Source: Cymodocea nodosa (lineage: Eukaryota; Streptophyta; Magnoliopsida; Alismatales; Cymodoceaceae). From it: DNA of 64,000 bases. The stretch lies in contig JAZBRI010000004.1 in the NCBI GenBank assembly GCA_036874045.1, forward strand, positions 5,642,001-5,706,000, written 5' to 3'. Of the stretch, positions 52,001-62,599 are shown one piece after another. The position numbers and the translations under genes were made by a program. Positions within the stretch are counted from its first letter, which is position 1. Every line of letters begins with the position of its first letter. The notes beneath the pieces were generated by a model that saw nothing but the letters and a program-made list of their open reading frames with translations, was not told where the DNA came from and searched no databases.

Positions 52001-53159
52001 TGGTATTTCATTCTTACCTGTCTCCTTTTTTATCCCAATCATATATCACTATTCGATTTCCTTGATCTCAATCGTCCTTAATTACCTACCATTAATGCAC
52101 CATTATTGCTTCTGATACCAGTAAGCGACCCTAAACCCTTCTTGAGTTCTAAGTGAGTCTAGTCAACCAAGCTAATAAAAGCATCAATATTTAGAGTTTT
52201 GCACCATTCTTTTTACAGCACAGCACAAATAATTACAAAATTAATGTACATGCTAAACTTGATTAATCTAATTAAAAGAAAACATTTCCATTCTATATGT
52301 ATGTTCCATGCATGGATCTCACTAAAGGTGAAGACAAAACAGTAATATCACTGAGAAGTACACGTAGGATATTAACTAACTTAGTTTAATTTACAATACT
52401 TAAATTGTTGAAAAAGAGAGAGGAAAACAACTTAAAGAACTAAATTACCATCTAAAACAAACAACGAATAATCTTTTTTGAGAATAACGACAGATCGATT
52501 AATAACTTAATTAATTTATCAAAGATGGTTACCACTGGTAGATCTGATCAGAATCTAGATCTTGATAAATGTAAAAATCATCATCGTTATTATTATTATA
52601 GAAAAAAACAAGCAATATAGGAGACAGGTTAACAAGGAATAATTAACGTACCAAAATTATCATCATTATAAAAAGAATAAATAATAGCAATCAATGGTGC
52701 ACATTTATTATCCATTTCATCACAATAAATGAGATATTGGATTAAATATACCAGAGAACATAACAATAAAAATATTCTTCATTTTATCGTGAAGAATAAA
52801 AATATCAGGAATAATTTAGCCAAAAATGAAAAAAAGGAATAACGACAGATAAACGAACTTCTCTTCAGGTAAAGTTCAAGTTCAATGTACGTGGCATCGA
52901 CGAAATGTTAAACATCAAGGTTTAGGATTTAAAGTCTTAATCTATTACTTTTTGTATGAAAAAAAAAAAACGAATAATATCAGCAAAAAGAAAAAATTAC
53001 TTTAGTAAAATCGACGGGTAGTCGCCCTGCGAACGCTGGAGGCAAAAAGAGCAGACGTGGAGGACAGGACGCCGTGGTCACCAGTCAGTGAGTCCGCCAC
53101 TCTCCCACCTTGATTAAAAGCGCCAGCCAGCACCCACCACCTTCCCACCCTCCACCCCC
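49079..53159. other. Intergenic DNA between formin and the thaumatin-like gene
   Basis: The first 300 bases are probably the formin 3' UTR. A (GA)n run lies at about 49553-49568. From 51.0 to 52.2 kb the sequence has the feel of an old LTR element, including TGGTATCAGAAGC on the minus strand at 52108-52120, similar to a Met-tRNA primer-binding site. No coding remnant was recognised. The rest is AT-rich. Confidence 0.45.
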
Positions 53160-54306
53160 ATGGTCATGGATCTCACCGCCGCGGTCCGCTTCCTCTTCCT
53201 TCTCCTCTGCTCTTCCTCAGGTACAACAACATCCTCCTCCCTCTCCTCTCCTCTCCTCTCCTCTCCTCTCCTCTCCTCTCCTCTCCCTCACATTGTTGAT
53301 TCTTTCTCTTTAAAGCAATGCATTCTACTAGCTGGCTGGCTTCCTCCTTCTCTCATCCCTCCTCCTCCTCCCTCTTGCAGTTGGGTTCCTCGGCGCCGGG
53401 GCGACGACACTCACACTCCACAACAAGTGCTCCCACACGGTCTGGCCGGGCATCCAACCCAGCGCCGGGAAACCCATTCTCGGCCGGGGCGGCTTCGAGC
53501 TGAGGACCAACCAAGCCTACTCGACTCGCCTCCCGGCGGGGTGGTCGGGGCGCATCTGGGGGCGGCAGGAGTGCTCCTTCGACCACGCGGGTCGGGGGCA
53601 CTGCGCCACCGGAGACTGCGGCGGGGTTCTCCACTGCAACGGCGCCGGCGGGGCTCCCCCGGCCACCTTGGCGGAGATCACCCTGGGGAAGCAGGACTTC
53701 TACGACGTCAGTCTGGTGGACGGGTACAACCTCGGCATTGCCATCCAGCCGCTCAGGGGCTCCGGCGGAAAATGTGGGTACGCCGGCTGTGTGAGAGACC
53801 TCAACGTCGTCTGCCCGTCTCGGCTGCAGGTATCCATCCGTCGTTTGTGTGCAAAGGAGCCAGCCGCATTTGAGCTCCCCTCCCCCTCTTCTTCTTTTCC
53901 TTGTCTTCTGGTTTTGCTTGCTTTTTTCCCTTGGTTGTGTCTGACTTGCTGATTTTTCGTGAAACCAACCAACAAGCGTAATTCTTCTGCTAAAACGATG
54001 GTGCCTCTGATTTCTGAGAAGAGGGATGGATAAAAATAAATGATGGCGGTTTTTGCGGTGGTGCAGGTGAGGTGGGGGAGGGAGCACAAGGTGGTGGCGT
54101 GCAAGAGCGCGTGCTCGGCCTTCGGCTCGCCGAGGTACTGCTGCACGGGCAGCTTCGGCAGCCCGCAGGAGTGCAAGCCCACCGCCTACTCCAAGGTCTT
54201 CAAGCACGCATGCCCCAGGGCTTACTCCTACGCCTACGACGACCCGACCAGCATCGTCACCTGCGTCGGCGGTAGCTACCTCGTCACCTTCTGTCCTCAC
54301 CACTGA
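53160..54306 (+). CDS. Thaumatin-like protein (PR-5 family), secreted
   Basis: PR-5 proteins are secreted antifungal or glucan-binding defence proteins. Exons 53160-53220, 53381-53829 and 54067-54306 join in phase to 249 residues. The first exon and the start of the second form a signal peptide ([20 protein letters not shown] then GFLGAGA); the mature protein starts about TTLTLHNKC. The family signature [12 protein letters not shown] is intact, followed by [54 protein letters not shown] and [12 protein letters not shown]. The mature part has 16 cysteines, the full set for eight disulfides, and ends VTFCPHH without a vacuolar extension or GPI signal. The Arg, Glu and Asp residues of the acidic cleft appear present. 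Very GC-rich exons contrast with the flanks. A second ATG at codon 3 (53166) is possible. Confidence 0.94.
53241..53286 (+). repeat. (CTCTC)n microsatellite in intron 1 of the thaumatin-like gene
   Basis: About nine uninterrupted CTCTC units immediately follow the splice donor of exon 1 (GT at 53221). The intron is only 160 bp, so the repeat is nearly a third of it and is likely to vary in length between individuals. Confidence 0.9.
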
Positions 54307-55717
54307 TGAGAGTGGTGGTACCGCGTGGCGTGCCTTTCTTCCACCCTTCACGTCCGTCCGTCCGTCCATCCGTCCATCCATTGTGTGGATCGAGTCTTTT
54401 ACGTTTTAGGTTACCACATCATATGTATTATCGATGGCATCGCTTACTTAGTTTTTTATCGGTAGTGGTTGGGATTTGATGGTCTGTGGGAGGACACAAA
54501 TCAATGCACTCCCTGTTTGCCTTCGCAAGACCATGATCATGATATGACGATATAATATCTCCGTTTAATTCAATGGAACCGATCAATGCAATACCATCAC
54601 TGGCCTCAAATGGGTATGATCACCATGGATGTCCTGGATCGGATCTGGTGAAACGAATCGTTCCCGGTAGGGAAGGCGGGAACAAAAGTGAACGTGGCAG
54701 GAGGAAAGAGACATCCATCATGCGCGGCTGGGGAATGGAGGGACCTTTCCTGGGTGGTGGTGGCACGTGAGCAACACGAGAGAACAGTGGTAGTCTCCGC
54801 ACCTCATATCCACATGTTCGACGTTCGCATCAGGCACGACCAGAGTCCGTCCCGTCTTTTTCCTCCTTTCTCCCTTTTTTTTTATTTTATCCTTTACGTC
54901 AGACGACAGCTTTAATTACTGCAGTTGAATGATGAAGGTTTAAATTAGAAAATGATCACACGTCGCACGAGGAATTCACTCGGAAGAAACGACAATCGTC
55001 CGACAGCTGAGCATTGCTCGTCGGGCATGGGCATCGAGCGACGCGACCACCCCGGCAACTCCACCCGTGAATCTTTCGGTTTATTTATCACCTGAGATTA
55101 GGGTTGGGCTTAGTTCTGATAAAAGAAGATCTAGTACGGAGCGAAGTTTTTATTTATTTATTTATTTATTTATTATAATGGCAATGTTGCTTCCTCCTAG
55201 AAAGTTTGGTGGCATGGATCAGAAAGCCCAACCCTTTGGATGGTCGACTCATCCAAGTGATTTCTGCCGTTGCCTCGGTTGTTTCTTGATGCACAACTTA
55301 TGCGGATTACTCTAGGAACCCGGTCAGCATTACAAAATGCATATACATGTAATATGGATTGAGAAGTAATGTGTAAGCTCTTTTGTACACTCTCCTTTGG
55401 ATATCTTAAAACTCACTCATTTCAGAGGCATATAATGTGGAACAATAGATTTGTTACAATTTAGAGGTATTCACTTTAAAAGATGAATATGATGCGAGAG
55501 TCTATTCTATGTCAAGCCTACATTAGTGCCCAATGGTATTGATGTGGGACTATTAAGTAAGCGTTGGGGTCAATAGTGTTAAGTTTATTGGGTAAAGGAA
55601 ATTTAACAGGCTTGCATTCAGTCATCAATGGGTTTTTCAATATTAAAATGGCATACTACTGCCAGATTTTGTATGCAAAACTTTGTAGAAAATGAATAGA
55701 GAAAGTAGGCTGACATT
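54307..55717. other. Intergenic DNA after the thaumatin-like gene
   Basis: The stretch begins with a (CCGT/CCAT)n run at 54345-54382 in the probable 3' UTR. GC is moderate to about 55100 and AT-rich after that. A (TTTA)n run of about six units lies at 55150-55174. No gene is supported. Confidence 0.5.
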
Positions 55718-58680
55718 TTAGACAAAAGAATTGGACAAGTCATTATTATCACCGGTTAAGATCGCATCATCTACAAAAGGAAAATATCTAGTGTCATGCT
55801 CATGCCTAAAAATGAACAGAGAAATATCAGAAATATTCATTAAATTTCTTAAATAAGGGCATCGTTCACGAACAAGCACTTTCAGACCATGATATTCAGG
55901 TAATTCATTAAATGGAGCAGAGGATAAAAAAAGCATTTCATTAGATTACTGTAAAACCGCTGTGCGAAGCCTATTCATAATTTATACAGCAATGGCAGAA
56001 CATTCGGTTCAATATTTCTTAAGGAGAGTACCATGATACATCATCCCATCTCTGTGATAGTGTGGTGTCTTCTCTTAGTTCTGCCATTCCATAACAAGTT
56101 TTTCTTGATGCCAAGCACATATGAAACATTATTTAAAGGAATATCTCAAATGTTGGCCCTTTTGATGCAAGATCCTACTTTAGCAATAGGAATGCGTTTC
56201 CCATTGGTAACAACAATATCACGATCACTCTTACAATCATCTCCATCTTGATCTTCCAAGAGTTTTGCAACATCTTGGCTTTGGTCGGTGTTGGAAGTAT
56301 TATATGCTATCTTGTATGTGCAGATCCATTTACTTACGTATTTATGTAGAGATACACATAATGGAATTCAAAAATTTTTCTAGGCCTGTAACCACTCTCA
56401 TGGACTAGGTATATGGGCTAGGTACCAGAGACAAAGTTCCGCCTCTCGCCATTGACGCCTGTTATTTCGGTAGCTTCCCTCCCACCCATTCCCACTTCTT
56501 CGCGATGACATTTTCTCTCTCTGGTCCATCTCCTTACCTCTGGCGTCTTTTTGACAGCGTCCTTTAAGTCAAATGGATTTTGAGCCGTCACTTGTGCCAC
56601 ACCGTTCTATCATCCAATCGTCCGTCGACGAAGACTCCATGGAGAAAACGAAGCCAGAAAAATAAAGAGCTTTAATTAACAACCAACGGTGCCCCCAGAA
56701 CACCGATCTGGTTGTGAGATGCGAAAGACCAAACGAGGAACACGGAAGTCCAAAATCGTGGATTTTCGAGTCATTTATTGATGGAAGCGGACAAACCGAA
56801 TGGTGTGGCACTAGCAACAATTAAAGATATAGGTTGCCGAGGCACTTACCCTTCCACATATGTAACATTATTTAAAGAAAGAGATTCCGATGACAATAAG
56901 GTCATCTCAACAATATTTTTCCTAGCCTGTAACTACTCTCACGGTCTGGTTTTCAAGAGCTTTATGCCCTTAACTTTCCACAAATCTGAAGCTTTGGTAT
57001 AGTCGCAACTAGAGGGGTTCTTTTCAGTTGTTTCGATAGAAAGATTGAATATACACTCCCTTCAGTTCATACTATTGTCCCTTTCTACCACCTCTATCTC
57101 ATCCTCTACTAGAGCGACTCTTACCTCAACCTTTACACCATCTCAAATTACCATGCTTCTTCCTCCCCTATCTTCATCCTTATCTCATAGCTTCTTAACA
57201 TTTCAATTAAAGCATGGAAGGAAGGACAAAGATATTTAAGAGGGGTTTGTGTTATTCAGAAAGTTAATATTAATAATAATAAAGTAATTAATATTTTTAT
57301 TATTAATAAAATAATAAAATTTAAAAAAATTATAATAATATATATTTTATTATATTAACAATATATACTTTAATTATATTAACAATAAATGAACAATATA
57401 TTATGTTAATTAAGTAATTTTAATTAAAACAATAATATATTATACAAAGTACATTAGAAAGTAATAATTAAAATAATATAATATTTAATTAATATACTTT
57501 AATGAAATAAAAAATATATTATACTTTAATTATATTAACAATATAAACTTTAATTATAATTAATTTTAAATAATAAAAAACAATAAATAATAATATGAAT
57601 TAAATAAAATAATATTTGTGAATTTAATATTATAAAATAAAAATTAAATAATAGTAATAAGAATAATATAAATTATTTTATTATTAATAGAATAATAAAA
57701 ATGATATTAATTACATAAAACAATATTAACAATAATTATATTAAAGTATATAGAAAGTAATTTTAATTAAAACAATAATATATTATAAAAAGTATATTAC
57801 GAAGTAATAATTAAAATAATATAATACTTCAATTAAAATACTTTAAGTAAATAAAGAATAATTTATATTAATATATTAAACTTTAATTAATTTTAAATAA
57901 TATAAATAATCATATAACATTAAAATAATAATAATAATATAATATTATAATAATTAAATAACAATTATTCTCATGCATCGCCGAGATGAAGGTCTTCCTC
58001 ACGTTAAAGGGTTTTTTCTTTGCATTGGGGTTTTCCAACTTTTAGACCAAGATGAGAAATACTATCTATTTATATCTTAGAAAGTTAGAAAAAAAATTTA
58101 ACTTTTCAAAATCAAACAAACACTAGAATGTTGAAAATTTATTTTCAATTTTCAACGGCATAAACACTCCCTTATGGCAAAAAGCAATAAAGGACTTGTG
58201 CTTAAGTTTGAGTCCAATATGAAGCAAAAATACCATGTCTTGGTTTTCAACAAGCTTCCCTATCACCATGGCTTTGTCACGCAGCCCTTTGATACTCATT
58301 GAGAGTGGAGTAGTTGCTGCACTCCATGCTTTGAAGTTAATGCTACGAGAAAAATTCTTGTACTGATCAATGAACAAAGGCAACCTAAGGCACGTGTCAA
58401 ACTTCCAGTAAGTGAAAGCAAATAATGAGGCTTACGATTTATTCACCCAACCTTTCATCAACCATCTGTGCAACGAGCGATCAAATCAATTCCAACGAAC
58501 ATACTGTGGGTTGATTATTGATCGATCTCCTTCTTTTCCTTTCAATCTACCCGAGAACTCTTCAAGTTTCTTCACGTTGCCATTGAGGAAGCCTCCAAGG
58601 CCTTGTGAACTGACAAGAGACATAAGCTGTGTCTCCCACAATAGATAGTTGCTGGAGTTAAGCTTAAGGAACATAAAGTT
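55718..58680 (-). mobile_element. Scattered Copia retrotransposon relic (gag, protease, reverse transcriptase pieces)
   Basis: Minus-strand pieces occur in the expected 5' to 3' order. Gag is at 58120-58680 ([15 protein letters not shown], then LRDKAMVIGKLV, typical of the Copia gag). Protease-side sequence is at 56030-56260 (IPIAKVGSC, then LGIKKNLL). Reverse transcriptase is at 55718-55936 (SDISLFIF, then PFVDDAILTGDN). Integrase was not seen. An A/T-only block interrupts the series at 57.25-57.96 kb. Whether these are one element or several is inference. Confidence 0.6.
57245..57960. repeat. A/T-only low-complexity block with an internal duplication
   Basis: About 715 bases are almost entirely A and T, built from TAATTAAAA, AATAATATA and ATACTTTAATTA words. 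A phrase of roughly 85 bases starting GTAATTTTAATTAAAAC occurs at 57414 and again at 57757, with matching continuation (AGTAATAATTAAAATAATATAAT), so the block contains a diverged duplication with a 343-bp offset. Confidence 0.8.
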
Positions 58681-58729
58681 TGAAATATTAAGACCAATAA
58701 GGTAAGGGAACTCATCCTTCTTTCCTCTA

Positions 58730-60204
58730 ACAATACTGCCTTTGGAGCGTCATCCTTTTTCCCAATCAAAGCAAAGGTTTGAATTGTTTTCCCTAGACGC
58801 GTTTCATCCACAAGAATACCATTTAAATTATTGTTAAATAAAGAAAGCATCCACTGTGGTCCTTGTAGTTGGTAGAGTTTTAATTTACCAGCTAAGAAAA
58901 TTGATGGTTACTCTGTTACCTATGAATACAATGCAATTTCTGTCACACATAAATTTAATAATCAAAAAAGTAGTATCATTGTGTTCACGGGTGTATAAAA
59001 AGTGCCACTTCAAAGTTCAAATCCAAAATATTCAAAATTCCTGAAATCTTCAGACGAGAGGTTCTGCTTAAACATCCTTGAATTTACAATATAAATTGAA
59101 TAGAGAAAGCAGTAAACAGTGCAGAGTTATGCATTTTATGGCTACCATCATGGAAGATATAGGTTGCCAAAAATGGAGCAATCAGAACTATTGCTCACTA
59201 ACACTGAAGATGTAACTAACATACTCTTAATTCAACTTAACTGCAAGAAGAATGTTGAATGGAAAACAAGAATGGAGAATGTGTCTAACTTATTTTCTTG
59301 AAAACATATATGGTATATATCAACTAAAGATCACTGCTTATTCTAATTCATATAATGTGAAGTGATGGCAGAAAACGACAGAAGAACTACACTTAAAAAT
59401 CAATTTTACCTTCAAGTTCTGCAAGACAGTGCTCAATGCGACTCTGCAGGCGACGCTTTCCAGTTCCTCAATATTGAACTATCCACTGAATCTACTTTCT
59501 ACTTCACTAATGTCTCTTTAAAGTTGCATAATAGAGAATCTCTGGTAAAACTGCCCTCATCCTGAACGAGGCGACAAAATTTTGACATATATGTCATATC
59601 AATGCAAATCAACCTCAAAGAATAAAAATCATGCCAAGGATGTCTTGTACGCATGAAAAATGGCTTCCTTTTTCTCCGAAACTAAAAATATAACAAATCC
59701 ACCCTTTTTAACTCGCTCCGACCCACCAACCAAAGAATATGAAAAAAATCGCATTTGCCTATGCCAATTGCGACACCAGATCACTAACTGATCTTGTGGA
59801 CACGTATCACTCCCATTATGTTCAACCTCAACGAGCATTATATTAGCTCTAGTTTGCAGAAAAACACTATAGTAACAGCACTCATGAACACATCCCGAAA
59901 TCCAGCATTTAGGAAAAGTTTCCAATGGAACATTAAATTCGCTAACATTTCCCAGACGACTATTACGTACCGCATCATCATCAAGCTCGTCGCTTTAATA
60001 CTGGCTGTAAATCGAGGAGGCCGCATCATAAACCCCATCGGGATGGGGAAGATTTCTCTATATGAGATTTAGAGTGCAGATAAGCGTCGTCTTTGCCTGC
60101 TGCGCATCGATCTCTTCATCACCGTCGTCGTGACGGATAGCTCCACCTCCACCGCCAAGCTCGGTAGGAGGTGCCGCTGGATTCTCGATCTGCATCGCCG
60201 GCAT
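58730..60204 (-). pseudogene. Broken SNF2 chromatin-remodelling ATPase gene (MINU/CHR12-CHR23-like)
   Basis: Three minus-strand pieces match plant SWI/SNF ATPases in order. From ATG 60204 a GC-rich exon ends EIDAQQAKTTLICTLNLI. The same frame continues RNLPHPDGVYDAASSIY through two in-frame stops (60058-60060 and 59995-59997). Near 59410-59560, SLLCNFKETLVK, FNIEELE and KRRLQSRIEHCLAELE lie in three different frames, so frameshifts have occurred. At 58730-58898, [22 protein letters not shown] is motif I of the helicase; the usual ADEMGLGKT reads VDETRLGKT, followed by IQTFALIG and a shortened APKAVL. The rest of the ATPase, and any bromodomain-side sequence, is absent; Copia gag follows at once. 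Family assignment to MINU is from remembered N-terminal wording (LNLISRNLP, VFDAVSSIY) and is moderately sure. Confidence 0.75.
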
Positions 60205-62011
60205 GGAGTGCGCGGCGATTTCACACGGTAGAGAGCGAGGGAAGAGAAGGAGGATGAGGACACAACGGGAGGCGAGGAAGACGAGGTGAATATTACAATT
60301 CAAAACAAACGGGATTTTTTGCGCGCGTTTTTTTTTTTTTTGAAGTATTGAATTGGTAACGGTTTTACGCATTTTTTTTAAAAATTTGTATACGTAAGAA
60401 AGAAAAGTGGAGAAATTTAAGAAAAATAAAAAATAATAATAATTTTTTTTTACTTTTTGGTATTTGTGTTTATTTCAGAATTTAAAAGAATATAAAATCA
60501 ATATATCACTTTGCGTACTGATATACAAAATTATGTATAGAAACCAGCATAATGTTTATAAAAAATATTATTAAATCAAAATGAAATTTGTAACTGATTT
60601 GAATTCTACCATTTTGTTGAATCTGTTATATAATAAGAATTCTCGACTCAAAATGTCAAAATTGAATATAGAAATAAACTTCTGAAAAAAATTCAAATTC
60701 TAAAAAGTAGCAGTTAAATTTCAACCCAAACAAAATTCTAAGAATATTATTAGTTAGTTTACTTAAAATAGTATTTTTAATTTGTTTGTTTTTAAATCAA
60801 GCAATCTCCGGTACTTTAGAATCTAAATTAAAGAGGTTCAAAACTATTCTCTTACGTTACACCTGCGTGCAATACAAATTAATTACAGCGAACACTTCTT
60901 AGAGCACATGATCTAAGGTAACGAGGGATTGATCGAATATGAGACATCCAAAATAAAAATAATAATATTTTCCTTGGGATCTTTCATCACAACTGAAGGA
61001 TGTGGAATTCTTAGCTTCCATTCCTTAACTCTAGCGCTTAAGCCCAGATGATTACAGAAGTCACTGGAATAGTTCATTCTTGATTTTCTGGGTTAAAAAT
61101 GAATAAAAACCCAAATATAACATGAATTCAGTAAAACCTTGCAAGGAAACATGAATTCCGAGATTACATTTTCTTTTCCAAAATTTTGTTGTGTATTTGG
61201 TGAATACTAGTTTCTTAGAGAGAGTTTAGAGTTCCTCGAATCACCTATTTTCGAAATTTTTTTTCTTGAATGCCTATGGAAAATTATCGTACTATTTCAT
61301 ATCATGTCACTCATGAGATTCAGATCTATTTCGTGTAGGATCTAAGGTTTTTCAAGTTTAACCTTCTTAACATATATATGATAAATAATAATAATAATAG
61401 TAATAACAATGGTAATAAAGACTTGTACGTCACTCTTCATTTCAAATACCATGGCACAAAGGATCTGTTTTATAACTCGAATCAAATAAATACGGCAGAT
61501 GTTGAGAGAAAAGAATGCACTACGCCGATCGACCACGAAGACCTTGCACGTTAGTTGTAACTTCTCTCTGGATTCGTACATAATTGTTACAAATCGAACT
61601 GCTAATCTGCCAATGTGTGCCTTTGGTGATCTCTTTTGTCTCATATGTAACGACTATCTTAGCTACATGAAATGGCAACAATGTTCGCGTTTGAATCGAG
61701 AAAGCAAATCCGAGTCATCGAAAATCCCCACTTCTTCTGAGATATTCACAGGTTCAGGAATGGTAAAGCAAGTGACCACACTAGCTGATTTAGTCGACCA
61801 AATCTCCGGTTAAAGAATTGATGCCCTAAGTAATAAAGCGAAGGCGAATATTTAGTAGTGAGAGTGTCGGAATCGGAACCTGAGCTCCGGTTGCAAGCTT
61901 GTAGTCACGGAAGGACTCATCCGCTACTTTGATTCGATTGATCTGCTTCGCTTACTCGTACTAGACTTTTCCGAAAACGGTAGTCATCTACTCATCCTGA
62001 TTGTAACAGGG
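60205..62011. other. Intergenic DNA
   Basis: The first 150 bases are GC-rich and are the former promoter/leader side of the SNF2 pseudogene. From 60.35 to 61.3 kb the DNA is AT-rich. A plus-strand frame at 61499-61813 has no recognisable content. A (TAA)n-like run lies at about 61380-61400. Confidence 0.5.
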
Positions 62012-62506
62012 CTACTTGTTATTGATGCCGTCTCTGGTCATCATCTCCTTGAATTCCTGGAAATCGACGCATCCGTCGCCATCAGCGTCGACGGACCGGA
62101 TCATCTTGTTGCAGTCGCCGAAGGAGCACTTCATCCCCATTTTCTTCATCACGATGTGCAGCTCCTTGACAGAGATCCTCCCGTTTCCGTCTAGATCGTA
62201 CGTCTTGAAGGCGTCCATGAGCTGCTGCTGCTGCCGCTGCCCGTCGTCGTCTTTCTCCTTCCCCCCGAGGACGAAGTCCTTGAACTCCTTCAGGTCGACG
62301 AAGCCGTCACAATCGGTGTCCATCTCCGTCATCATCCTCTGAACCTTGTCCTCGGACGCGTCGGTCCCGAGGAAGCGCAGCAACCCGCCCATCTCCGAGG
62401 CTGAGATCTTGCCATCGCCGTTGGAGTCGAAGCGCCTGAACACGTTGTCAAGGTCATCTCCCTGCATTTCCAGGGTTGATGCGGCCGTCGCCTTGGGTTT
62501 CGCCAT
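62012..62506 (-). CDS. Calmodulin-like Ca2+ sensor with four EF-hands
   Basis: Intact single-exon gene, 164 residues, ATG 62504-62506, stop 62012-62014. Four EF-hand loops keep the canonical 12-residue pattern with Glu at position 12: DSNGDGKISASE (about residue 27), DTDCDGFVDLKE (63), DLDGNGRISVKE (104) and DADGDGCVDFQE (140). The two lobes are joined by a charged linker with KEKDDDGQRQQQQ. All four loops should bind Ca2+. A short N-terminal extension (MAKPKATAASTLEMQ) has no Gly-2, so no myristoylation. The wording of lobe two (YDLDGNGRISVKELH, SVDADGDGCVDF) resembles CML23/CML24 (touch-induced TCH2) and related CML10/25 types. It has strongly GC-rich codons. A TATA box lies about 85 bp upstream. 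Confidence 0.94.
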   Translation of the reverse strand: MAKPKATAASTLEMQGDDLDNVFRRFDSNGDGKISASEMGGLLRFLGTDASEDKVQRMMTEMDTDCDGFVDLKEFKDFVLGGKEKDDDGQRQQQQLMDAFKTYDLDGNGRISVKELHIVMKKMGMKCSFGDCNKMIRSVDADGDGCVDFQEFKEMMTRDGINNK

Positions 62507-62589
62507 GGAAGGAGGAGAGTGAGAAGGAAGAGGAAGAGGAGGAGGAGCTCGTGATCGCAGCAGTTACTTGAAGAAATAGAATGGTTTGA

Positions 62590-62596
62590 ATTTATA
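62590..62596 (-). promoter_or_regulatory. TATA box of the calmodulin-like gene
   Basis: The minus strand reads CTCTATAAATTCAAACC. TATAAAT lies 84-90 bases before the ATG, followed by a GA/TC-rich leader, a typical arrangement for intronless plant genes. Confidence 0.65.
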
Positions 62597-62599
62597 GAG

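Noticed and set aside
53353-54381. Long minus-strand frame of 342 codons
   Set aside because: It is antisense to the GC-rich thaumatin-like exons; long shadow frames are expected there.
59794-60072. Plus-strand frame of 92 codons
   Set aside because: The opposite strand reads as SNF2-like sequence in one continuous frame broken only by stops, so this is its shadow.
61499-61813. Plus-strand frame of 104 codons
   Set aside because: No recognisable motif, no composition change, and no good start context.
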